64,000 bases of DNA from Cephalopachus bancanus (taxonomy: Eukaryota; Chordata; Mammalia; Primates; Tarsiidae), in the NCBI GenBank assembly GCA_027257055.1, contig JAPVLO010000232.1:1984001-2048000 (forward strand). Reading direction: 5' to 3'. This document shows positions 55,276-64,000 of this stretch, in pieces (position 1 is the first letter of the stretch; each line of letters starts with the position of its first letter). A program made the position numbers and the translations under genes. Under the pieces are notes generated by a model that had not been told where the DNA came from, made no database searches, and saw only the letters and a program-made list of their open reading frames with translations.

Positions 55276-55722
55276 GAGTTGTCAGAATCAACATGGGGTC
55301 ACTGATATTAAGAAAACCCTCACAGATAGAGCCAGGGAAGACCATGAAAAGAAGGTTCTCATGCTTGTGTGCCTGATAACAAAAACTGTCACAAAAGGCT
55401 GCAGAAACCACAACCTTGCACAAAGGCCATCGCAACCTTATGCCAAAACCCTCCTGCAAGGACATCTGCCCGGCAACTGCCTGTCCAGCCTCAGACTGAC
55501 GTCACCTTTGTTATTGGTCTTTGTAGTCAAGGATAATGACTTCAAAACAATTATGTAATTCTCCTCTTTTATTTTTTTTTCTTTAAGAACCCTTGTCTCG
55601 CTTGACCTCCCTGAATGCTCCCATGTTTTTCCAGGATGGGCAGATTCCCATGGCAAGCCTCGGTTCCCGAATAAGTATCTTTTATTTTAGGGAACTTCTC
55701 TCTGTTTGTTATTTAGGTTGAC
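55276..55722 (+). mobile_element. Probable LTR of an endogenous retrovirus
   Basis: Starts 'tgtcagaatcaacatggggt' and has LTR organisation: a U3 with a CRE and an inverted CCAAT box, then 'tctttaagaacccttgtctc', 'gggcagattcccatggcaag' and 'ttcccgaataagtatctttt', where AATAAG is the likely poly(A) signal, and an end near 'taggttgacg'. ERVL-type by overall form; exact family and right edge uncertain. No internal retroviral sequence, so a solo LTR. Confidence 0.6.
55497..55504 (+). promoter_or_regulatory. Perfect CRE in the LTR, beside CCAAT
   Basis: TGACGTCA is the full palindromic CREB/ATF site. An inverted CCAAT box (ATTGG) follows about 10 bases downstream (55513-55517), the usual arrangement of a promoter-type U3. 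Confidence 0.5.
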
Positions 55723-55862
55723 GAGAGAGCACAACCTCATTCCTTGAAGTCCCTGTTAAGAGGAGGTGAATGAAATTCCCAACTGATGCAGAAAAGTGAC
55801 TGACTTGAAGGCCCTTTGTGTCACCTGAAAGTAGATACTGAACCAAGAGCTGAAGGAACCAC

Positions 55863-56215
55863 ATTTTAATTTAATTTTAATTTTAAGAGTTGAGGGTACA
55901 TGCGAGGATTTACTACATAAGCAGACTGCGTGCAGGTGATGTTGGGGTTTCCAATAGGCCCTCTTTCCCCCAGTAGTGGACAGGATGCCCAGTGTGTTGC
56001 TGTGTGTCCCCTGCTTCCTCCCCCTCCCTCCTCCCCCTCCCTCCTCCTCCCTCCCTCCTCCCCCCTCCCTCCTTGCCCACCCTCCTCCCCACTCCCACTC
56101 CTAGCAGAGTCCGGCACCTGACTGTCCCATCCTGTGCTCATGTGGTCAGGGATCAGGGCCTGCTTATGAATGAGAACATGCAATCTTCAGTTCTGAAAGA
56201 ACCCGATCTGAGTCC
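55863..56215 (-). mobile_element. L1 3' tail, minus strand
   Basis: Reverse L1 3' UTR end: 'gttgagggtacatgcgagga', 'ctgcgtgcaggtgat', then after a CT-rich tract 'gtgctcatgtggtcaggg' and 'atgaatgagaacatgcaat'. It aligns with the copy at 13430-13605. Confidence 0.75.
56014..56102. repeat. Polypyrimidine CCTCCCT tract
   Basis: Almost pure C/T runs of CCTCC and CCCTCC units, expanded within the L1 3' UTR polypurine segment (reverse strand). Confidence 0.95.
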
Positions 56216-56244
56216 TGTGTCTGATAAGAATTCTCTAGATGATT

Positions 56245-56480
56245 TTGGTCAAATTATGCAATGATAATGGTAATATTTACTATTAATCGTGCAATTACTG
56301 TGCTAGGGTCTTTATTTACTTCACTATCCCATGTGAGCTTCACAAACCACCCTATGAGGCGAGTTTTAGTACATGCGTTTTAGAGACGAGAGAACAGACT
56401 CACGGAGATCAAGTCCAAGGTCTACAGAGCAAGCGAGTTCTACAGAGGTCAGGGGTTACAACAGAGTTCAGAAAGACACT
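56245..56480 (-). mobile_element. MIR SINE
   Basis: 'gtgcaattactgtgctaggg', 'tgtgagcttcacaaaccacc' and 'cctatgaggcgagttttagt' follow reverse MIR order. Confidence 0.78.
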
Positions 56481-56499
56481 AAAGCCCTTGTTCTCGAGG

Positions 56500-57485
56500 A
56501 CTGTAGAATACTGTTATGATTTTCTCTGAAGCTCAGTTTTCTCTTCTGTATGATGGGTGGTAGAACTAGGTGGTCTTTGAACACCCCCTCTAGCCCAAGA
56601 CTCTTGAATGACAAGTCCTTTTGATGCAGTCCTGCCTGCCCGAGCTTGACCTTGAAGGTCCTACACCTCTTCCACCCTATGCATTTCCAAGTGGTGCCCT
56701 TGTCAAGGATGCTAAATGGGAGCCGTCATCTCTCCCTTGACCTTGAGAAGAACAGTTCCATCAGGCTGCCAGAGGAGGCAGCCCCAGCCAGGGGGTGTTT
56801 GGAGACGGGTGTTGCCGGTCCCAGCTCGCTCCTGCAGGTTGAAGAACCTTCTGGCAGCCACTGAGTTGCCTCGCCAGGGGAGGCTGCATCTCACCTCCAG
56901 ACAGCCTGTCTATTCTGACGATCAAGGAGGGACTTGGTGGAGCAGCAGTGCAGGCCCTCCCAGGTGATGCTCCCTCTCCAGGGAGCTCAGGAGAGTTGCT
57001 AATGTGACACGTGGAGAGCAAGTCCTGTAATGAGCAGAAGGAACGGGCCTCAAGAGATGTACAACTCAGGACCGTGGTGTCTTCAGATCGAACACCTTTT
57101 GTTTTCACTGTGTGCCATGTGAAGCCTCTCTGCTTCTGCACCTCCAAGTTCTCCCTGGGCCAGGGCCGGAGGACCTTCCTTGCCCTTGTGGGGCACACAA
57201 GAGACACCCTTTAGGACCTGTCTGGGCCAGGGTGATGCTGCTTGTCTTCTGGAGTGAAGGAGCCCCACCCCCTTCTCAGCGCCTGACCTGTCACCCTGGT
57301 TCTGCGGGGGGGTTGGGGGGGATGAAGCCATGGAGGTGAGGTGGTGGTGCTGATGGAGACACCAGTGATGGCAGCCCCTCGGATGAAAATGGTGATTCTG
57401 GGGTTCTCTGTGGGTGCGGTTCAGCTGCCCAGAGCTCCCAGCAAGTCCCCAAGGGGGGACGTGGCCCCTCAGCAGGCAGGGACAC
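56500..57485. other. No gene; short MIR-like piece
   Basis: 56520-56580 ('agctcagttttctcttctgt') resembles forward MIR. The rest is unique-looking, with chance frames of up to 148 codons on overlapping strands. Confidence 0.4.
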
Positions 57486-57640
57486 TGTTTTAGTCCATTC
57501 TGGCTACTGTAGCAGAATACCATAAACTGAGTGGCATCTACAACAGAAATTTATTTTTCATAGTTCTGGAGGCTGAGGTCGGGGCAGCAACCAGGCCGGG
57601 GTCTGGGGAGGGCCTTCTTCTTGGCAGAATGCCAACTTCT

Positions 57641-57727
57641 TTTTTTCTTTTAAAGATGTGGGGTACAATTCAGGGTAAGGTATACAAACATTGATTATGC
57701 AGGTACTCTTGTTGATGAGGTATCCCC
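57641..57727 (-). mobile_element. Very short L1-tail insertion (87 bp)
   Basis: Perfect 11-bp TSD (TGCCAACTTCT) at 57630-57640 and 57728-57738. The insert is an inverted A-tail plus the reverse of the CCCCACATCTTTAAA tail also seen at 32345 and 32682. Extreme 5' truncation. This is the best proof that the tail is the 3' end of a retrotransposon. Confidence 0.92.
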
Positions 57728-57793
57728 TGCCAACTTCTCTTCGTACCCTCACAGGACAGAGAGCAGAAGCTGAAGCGAGGTCTCTCATGACTC

Positions 57794-57915
57794 TTTTTTA
57801 GAGGCGAGGTCTCACTAAGCTGCCCAGGCTGGTCTCAAACTCCTGGGATCCAAAGATCCTCCTGTCTCAGCCTTCTAAAGTGCTGGGATGACAGGCGTGA
57901 GCCACTGCACCCAGC
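57794..57915 (-). mobile_element. Monomeric (left-arm) Alu
   Basis: Perfect 13-bp TSD (TCTCTCATGACTC) at 57781-57793 and 57916-57928. Only a left monomer ('taagctgcccaggctggtct' to 'gagccactgcacccagc') with a short A-tail lies between. It is an FLAM-like insertion. Confidence 0.92.
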
Positions 57916-58496
57916 TCTCTCATGACTCACCAGGGCACTCATCCTAGATTCCACTCCCATGACCTCATCTCATCCAAATCAACTCCCAAAGGCACCACCT
58001 CTTAATACTAGCACATCAAGGGGATGGGTAGTGTTTCAGAATGTGAATTTTGGGGGTACACATTCAGTTCATAACTGGCACTCAGCGGGGCCTGCCATGA
58101 CTGAGATGTTTCAGATTCAGCCAGTGCGTCCGGAAGATGCAAAAGCAGCTCTCCAGCTCAACCTGGAGATGGAGAGGAGTTAGGGCCTGGGCTCCCGAGA
58201 GCCAAAGGTGTTGGCATGTAGAGTCTCTGAATTTATCCCTGTCTCCTTTGGAGCCAAGACCATGTTTCATCTGATCATTGCCCAGTGGCTGGTCTCCAGT
58301 CTTTCTCCGGGTAGATTGTGACCTCCCATTCCTTGGCATTTCTCTTTCCAGGGTGGGCTTTTGGTAAGGGCTTGGGCATGGGGAGAACGTAGCTCTCAGC
58401 AAATCTGCATAGATGCTGGGAGCCAACTGCTTGGCAGAGGGACTGTGGTTCTGGTGGCTGTGGTGCTGGTGGGGGGAGAGGCCGTGGTTCTGGTCT

Positions 58497-58683
58497 TTCC
58501 TTTTGGAAGAAGCAACTCTTGTCGTCTTTCCGTTTAGTGTCCTGGGGATGATGGATTCCTGGCATGGAGACACATTCGTCTGAAGAACTGTGTCCTCCAA
58601 AAGGAGGAACCAGGACTCAGCTTTTGGGTGGATCAGAGCCGTCTCTGGAGATGGGTTGGAGATGTGCTCCTCTGCCAGCCTCC
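58497..58683 (+). repeat. First copy of a local direct duplication
   Basis: Matches 59727-59905 in the same orientation. Over the 142-base core from 'tcctggggatgatg' to 'tctgccagcct' there are 19 differences and no gaps, all transitions. No A-tail, TSD or known repeat family is apparent. Confidence 0.9.
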
Positions 58684-59384
58684 CTGGAGACCAGGCACCT
58701 GCCTCCCTGGCTGTCTCCTTGAGTTTCTGCAATCCCTCACTTTGGTCTGTAGAGGAAAGAAGCCAGACAGCTAGGACTTCCTGAGCCGCGTCCCCTGGAA
58801 AGCTCATGCTGAGACTTTGGCATCTTCATTTACAACTTTTCAAGACTTCGGCCTTCTGAGCCCTCAGCTTCCCACTTGTCTCTCAGTCCCAAGAACAGCT
58901 GGTGTGCAGAGCTGCGGGGCCGTCCTCTCGGGGGTGGGGGATGGGGGAATGAGGGGGTTGGGATTCTTGGAAAAGGGTCTTACCCCAAACTGCAGGCCCG
59001 GCTGGGACTTCTTCCAATTTGGAGAGGAGGGATCAGAATCGGGAACATTGTATCTGGGTGGACAGATGTGAGAACGAGGAGGCTGTCCAGGGAGCAAGTC
59101 AGTGTGAGAAAAGGGTGGGGCTGTGAGCTTGTAACACCTATGGCAATGAGGATCTTTCTCCCGCCTGCCCACGCCAGACCAGCAGGCAGCATCTTGCAAG
59201 CCTCTGACATGGAAACAGGCTGGCTTGGAGGCCCCGCAGGGGGGTCAGGATGAGTGTGCAGAGATAACACACAGCCCCGGGACTGAATTCCCACCCCAGT
59301 TTTTCATTAAATAGGAGCAAAAAAATCTGGATTAACTATCTGTGTTCAACATTCTTATTTTACAGAAAAAGGAAACTGAGTCCC
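58684..59384. other. No recognised gene or repeat
   Basis: Unique-looking sequence between the two duplicate copies. A 241-codon minus frame (58082-58807) covers the first copy; see the rejected list. Confidence 0.4.
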
Positions 59385-59560
59385 AGTGGAAATAATAATA
59401 ATGAAGGCAGCCAATGCCTTTTATGTTGCTTATGAGTGCCCATTACTGTTCTAAGCACTTCCTTCTTTCATCTTCACAAAACCTGGCAAGGTAGATATTG
59501 TTATTATCTCCATTTACAGATGAAGAAAGTGAGGCATCAGGGTCTAAAGTAACTGCTCTG
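59385..59560 (-). mobile_element. MIR SINE
   Basis: 'ttactgttctaagcacttcc', 'atcttcacaaaacctggcaa' and 'tccatttacagatgaagaaa' in reverse MIR order. It lies just left of the second duplicate copy. Confidence 0.85.
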
Positions 59561-59726
59561 GAAGGAAATGAAATTCAGAGTGAGGCAAGCCAGCTCCAGT
59601 GTCTAGTTTCTCAAGCACTGTGCGGAGTAGTTGGTCAGAGTCAGGACCGGCGATCCAAGCTTCCCAACCCTCCATCTATGCATCCTTCCAGACCCACACT
59701 GCCCAATATGGTGACCACTTTCCTTT

Positions 59727-59905
59727 CAGGAGAAGCAGCTCTGTCATCCTTCCCTTGGAGTCCTGGGGATGATGAATTCCTGGTGCAGAGACACATCTGT
59801 CTGAAGAACTGTGCCTTTCAAAAGGAGGAGCCAGGACTTAGCTTTTGGGTAAATTGGAGCTGTCCCTGGAGATGGGCTGGAGATGTGCTCCTCTGCCAGC
59901 CTGGG
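59727..59905 (+). repeat. Second copy of the local direct duplication
   Basis: Starts 'aggagaagcagctctgtcat' and ends '...tgccagcctgg', about 1.23 kb downstream of the first copy. Outside these limits the flanks do not match. Confidence 0.9.
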
Positions 59906-60083
59906 GCCATTGAACCTTTGAAATGTAGCTTGTCCAAATGCGATGTGTTGTCAGTGTAAAATGTACTCTGGATTTCAAAGAGCTAGTATTAAAAAAAAGC
60001 ATGATATTGCCTTAATATTTTTTATATGGATGTCTTGTTGAAGCAATAATCTACTGGCTATACTTATTTAAATAAAATATATT

Positions 60084-60350
60084 CTTTTTTTTTTAGTTGA
60101 AGTCTCACTCTGACACTCAGGCTGGAATGCAGTGATATGCTCATGGTCACCGCAATCTTGACCTGCTGGGCTCAGGCGATCCTTCTACCTCCTGGGTAGC
60201 AGCACCCATTACCATGCAAATTTTTTTATTTATGGTAGAGATGAGGTCTCACTACGTTGCTCAGACTGGTCTAGAACCCCTGGGCTCAGGCAATCCTCTT
60301 GCTTTGGTCTCCCAAAGTGCTGGGATGACAGGCATGAGCCACTGAGCCCA
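60084..60350 (-). mobile_element. Alu SINE, older subfamily
   Basis: Inverted Alu with T-tail 60084-60094 and an internal deletion near 60190-60215. Ends 'gccactgagccca'. Confidence 0.9.
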
Positions 60351-60464
60351 AACTTAGCCCTGGCTTTCTTATCAGTGTCTAGGCTTTGACTCTAGGACCC
60401 TCCTGTGTTGGTAAAACAATGTAGAAGTGCACATCTATTCAAATCAGCAAAAAGACACTCAGAT

Positions 60465-60760
60465 AGCCTGGCTCGGTGGCTCAGCCTGTAATCCCGCACC
60501 TTGGGAGGCTGAGGTGAGTGGATTGCCTGAGCCCGCGGGTTCAAGACCCACCTGGGCAACTTGGCAAGACCTCATCTCTACAATAAATAAAAAAATTAGC
60601 CAGGTGTGGTAGTGCGCGCCTGTAGTTCCAGCTACTTGGAAGGCTGAGGTGGGAGAATCGCTGGAGCCCAGCAGGTCGAGGCTGCGGTGGCCGGGAGCGG
60701 CCACTGCACTCCAGTCTGGGTAACAGAATGAGACTCCAACTAAAAAAAAAAAAAAAAAAA
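60465..60760 (+). mobile_element. Alu SINE, intermediate to young
   Basis: Perfect 16-bp TSD (AAAAAGACACTCAGAT) at 60449-60464 and 60761-60776. The right-monomer hairpin is perfect. The B-box arm is GCGGG/CCCAC (one mismatch) and 'CAACTTGGCAAGACC' is kept. Confidence 0.96.
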
Positions 60761-60784
60761 AAAAAGACACTCAGATCCCGAGTC

Positions 60785-60885
60785 TAAACATGTTACATGA
60801 CCATGGACAAGTCCTCTGATCTCTCTGAGTCTATCTCTGACCTTTGCAAGGAGATACCTAGCTCATATGGCAGTTGTGAGAGAAG
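60785..60885 (+). mobile_element. MIR SINE fragment
   Basis: 'catggacaagtcctctgatc', 'tctctgagtctatctctgac' and 'acctagctcatatggcagtt' follow forward MIR order. Confidence 0.6.
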
Positions 60886-63800
60886 TGACATCATGAATGT
60901 GACATGCATCTTAGACATGCGCGCATTGTGGGCCATCATCAAATGGCTAGCATTAACTTGGAGCCACATCTCTGCAACAATGGCAGGAACATTTCCCCCC
61001 TTTGTGGTCAAGAGCACAGTGTCTGTCCAGAAGAATGCAGCCAGCAGCAGCCACTGAAGGAAGTGTGAAATGCCTAATGCCCGCCAACCTCTGTCTCTGC
61101 CCGTTCCCACCCTGCCCTCAATACTGTCCATTCCACAGTCTGAATCTAAACACAAGCCTGAGAAAGAGTTGTTTCCTTTCTGAAGTCTGCAGGTAAAAAG
61201 CAGCAGGCATCAGGGCAATTTGGGACTCATTTCAGCCCCTCCACGGTTTTGAGCAAATAAATGGCTCACAGTATGCCCTTGGCCAACCCATCTCTGGGGA
61301 CTTCTGTTACCTCTTTAATAATATGGGATGAGTAATTCTTGCCTCTCATTCATTTTACAAGCATGTAACAAGGATGAATCAAGTAATGGCTGCGGAATCC
61401 TTTGAGGTCCTTGGAGAAATAGTTGCTATATAAATGCAAAGTATGATGTCCATTTCTATTACATTGTGTCTTGCAAATAAATGTATAAGCCTCTAGCATG
61501 TTGGTGTCAGTGCCTGTCTGGCCCATTATTGGCTGCATGCATATTTTGAGTGAAATGATCCTCTCCATGCTTTTATCCCTTGAAAGCATATGCCAAATGT
61601 GTAACCTGTGAGGTTATGATTATCTTTTTCTTTTTGGGAGCCCAGGGCACATGCCTGTTTGCCTCACTTCTGTGACTGGGAGTTCTGACAGATCAGCTGT
61701 TGGTGACTGGTGTGTGTGGGGAGCTTTTCAATGTAATCAGGGACCTAGATCTGGATCCATGAGGGATTCATGTGCATTTTCCTTCCCTCACCCTCTTAAT
61801 TGAGCTGTTCAGAAGAGAGGTCCTGTCATTCACTTGAAAAGTAACTCGCTTGTTCCTCCCTAAAAATTTAACTAGATTGCTTCCTGATTCAGAAGATGAA
61901 AGAACAGATTGTGAAATGTACTTTGAATCATATAACATTTTAGAGGCCATTAGGTGTTGGCAGTTATCATTGTAAAACTGACTCTGCTGAGGCCCTGATA
62001 CTCAAGACTAAAGACATGCGAGGTGGTAATTTCCTAGTCATGGTTCTGAAGCTTGAGAGCTTGGGCTTATGTGCACTGCAACGCTCAGGGCTGAGTTTTC
62101 TTTCATTTTAATAAAAATATACAGAAATGTGGCCCATGGGAGAAAAATGAGTAGTATTGATCCTGAATTGGAAGTGAAATATTTCTGTGTCTGAGAAGTC
62201 TCCTGTGTCTTGTACTCAAATGTAGACAGCTGGGGTCCTCTGGGTTTGTGTCTCTTGGAATCACCCATGTTCACTGCCTATCGACCCTTCTCTAAAAAGC
62301 TTCTGGAAACTTGATTCATGTTCACAAAATCTTCAGGAGCTGAAGAGTGGGGACTTCTGAATCTTCAACCTTTACAGAAATCTAAGAGGTAATTCTAGTT
62401 CAGTGTTCTGAGAGGCTTGGACCCCAAGGACTCTGGCTTGGACCCCAAGGACTCTGCTACCCAACCCAATGCCTGGTCTTTTAAACTCAGTGTTGGTATC
62501 CCTACAATAAACCTCTGGCCACTCAAAATCTACAGTGTCCCTTAATGAACCCTCCTCCCTGCTCCTTTCTCAAAAGGTAGTCTCTTCCCTGAGCGCTCAG
62601 CCCTCGTTGCCCAAGCTGGTCTCCTCTGGTGAGTTTCTCCTGTCCCATTTATTGTCACATCTCTTTTTTAGAAAATCCAGCTCTCTTTCCTTAGCCCTAG
62701 AGACCCTGTCTAATTGCCTGTTGTGTAACTCCCCTGTGTGTCCTGCTGGAACCACAGACTCTCAACACCTGAATTCACACTCGTGTCTTCCCTCACACCA
62801 GTTCTCCTTCCCAAGTCCTTTGCCTTGGTTAGTGCCGCTAGGAAGCAGAAGAAGCCGGCCACACGGGAGTTGCCCTGAATGGTTCCCTTCATTCCATGCA
62901 GTGATGAAGTCATGTTGATTTCTCTTCTCTTCCATCCTCTCGACCGCTTCTGGAAGTGTTCGGCCTCCTGGAGCTTCTAACTTGGACTCTTGTGATAGTG
63001 CCACAACCACTGTTTGATCTCACTGCCACCCCCTTTCCTCCTCAGTGCAGCTTGCTTAAGATCTTTTTCAGATCCACCTGATTGTTTGATCTTGGACTTT
63101 GACAGTTTCACAGAGTCTTGAAGACGTAGTTTTCCCATTCCCCCGATCTTTGTTTCCTATCTTCCCAACTCGACCGTGAGATCCCTTATGAGGCTGTCTG
63201 CCTAAGTCAGACTTCAGTCCAGAATGAACCCTTAACTAATACTGAAAGGGCTTAGCATAAAACACCACCCAGAAGGCCTCTGAGCTGCTGTCCATGGTGT
63301 TCATTCCCTGTCACCCTGCACTTGGCCTCCACAAGGATTCCACTTGGTAGGCATGCGGACCACTGAGCTCTGCATGGTGAAATCTTATATTAACTAATTT
63401 CCGACCACACCTTCCCAGTCTCGTGGCATCTTGAAGAAGCAGTGGTGCGTTCTAGTGGAGCAGAGCTAGAGTCTTGTTTTCAAGTATGGGCTTTCCTCTC
63501 AACAAGCTCTAGGGCTCAGGATTCTCCTCTCTAAGATGATCTCTTGGGCTGTGGCCCCTTTGATCTTGGGTTTGGAATGTGAAACACTGGTATCAGGGAG
63601 AGTCAGGTGAGAATTCACTGAGAAAAAGGCGCTTAGCACATGCTGCTGGCAGATAATCTCTCCTACAAGGGATAACGCACATTCCGTTTTCTAGACCAGT
63701 TCTCCACTCCACTTTCTGCTCTATAAACTGGGCCAGGAGCCAGCATGTCATGTCATAGATACTAGAAATGAGTGAAGTGATGGCCACAACATCCGCTCCA

Positions 63801-63901
63801 TGTTGCCACTCAGTCTTTTATTCTGGGCTCTCAGTTCCCTAGGACATTGATATTCTGACCTTATCCTGCTTCCGCGGTCTTCCAAGAGTCTCCTTGGGCT
63901 T
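60886..63901. other. Unique-looking 3 kb, no gene recognised
   Basis: No Alu, L1 or LTR is visible. 61290-61470 may hold a degraded MIR. A 21-bp unit (ggcttggaccccaaggactct) is perfectly duplicated in tandem at 62414-62434 and 62435-62455. Short frames show no domain. Confidence 0.45.
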
Positions 63902-63921
63902 TTATTCATTCATTCATTCAT
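63902..63921. repeat. Short (ATTC)n repeat
   Basis: Four to five ATTC units after 'ttttatt'. This could be the tail of a reverse L2 copy, but no body is recognised beside it. Confidence 0.7.
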
Positions 63922-64000
63922 CCTCCCGTTCAACTCTTGAGAATCTAGCTACACTCGTGTAATTGTATAGCCTCACTCACTATTTTGAGTGAGATTCCTG

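Larger units (their letters stand above)
57486..58077 (-). mobile_element. MaLR LTR (MLT1/MST-type) with two insertions
   Basis: Reverse LTR from 'tgttttagtccattctggct' to 'acattcagttcataactg'. It includes 'aacagaaatttatttttcat', 'catgacctcatctcatcca' and 'aaggcaccacctcttaatac', all characteristic of the ERVL-MaLR group. It has no coding capacity. An L1 tail and a monomeric Alu are inserted in it. Confidence 0.87.

Noticed and set aside
58082..58807. 241-codon minus-strand frame, the longest outside repeats and the GA tract
   Set aside because: No recognised domain, it starts inside no visible exon context, and the duplicated part changes mostly amino-acid-altering positions. It is probably chance in GC-balanced DNA, although it could be checked against proteins.

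Overview
This is 64 kb of non-coding primate nuclear DNA. The evidence is dense dimeric, 7SL-derived Alu elements (about 42 copies or fragments), several ages of L1, ancient L2 and MIR copies, an ERVL-MaLR LTR and mariner fossils. The youngest Alus are not a human or Old World monkey type. They share 'CCCGCGCCTTTGGG', 'GCGGGTTCGAGACCCGC', 'CAATAAATCAAAAAATCAG', a G/C-rich hairpin in the right monomer and 'GACTCCAACTC' before the tail. They also do not look like lemur or galago Alus as I know them, so a tarsier is my best inference; I could not test it.

I found no intact protein-coding exon. The open frames are antisense readings of Alu, readings of a GA-rich microsatellite, or short chance frames. 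The one clearly recognisable gene-derived sequence is a processed pseudogene of ATP5MK (USMG5/DAPIT) at 12190-12461. A second gene-derived insertion, at 53722-54276, is a retrocopy of an mRNA 3' end that I could not name.

Layout. 0.5-6.1 kb: an old minus-strand L1 broken up by younger L1 and Alu insertions. 7.9-9.6 kb: a plus-strand L1 3' end. 9.6-13.2 kb: an Alu cluster and the ATP5MK pseudogene. 13.4-16.8 kb: L1 tail, a 40-bp minisatellite and Alus. About 17-18.3 kb: an ERV LTR with a primer-binding-site-like sequence. 18.3-22.3 kb: mostly unique. 22.3-29.7 kb: Alus, MIR, L2 and a CpG-dense patch. 29.7-32.3 kb: unique, ending in a conserved-element candidate. 32.3-34.6 kb: another nested L1 with a mariner fossil. 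35.7-36.5 kb: a 750-bp GA/CAGA tract. 36.5-43.9 kb: mostly unique, with a second conserved-element candidate. 44.5-47.8 kb: an old minus-strand L1 with Alus and a 168-bp inverted duplication. 48.2-53.4 kb: Alus, a mariner fragment, L2 and an L1 tail. 53.4-58.1 kb: L2 split by the retrocopy, an LTR with a perfect CRE, an L1 tail and a MaLR LTR hosting two small insertions. 58.5-59.9 kb: a direct duplication whose aligned core differs only by transitions. 60-64 kb: two Alus, then unique sequence.

The most interesting signals are the derived Alu subfamily, which has two paired segments absent from the older copies; the 46.4/47.6 kb inverted duplication; the 58.5/59.7 kb direct duplication; and the unidentified retrocopy.
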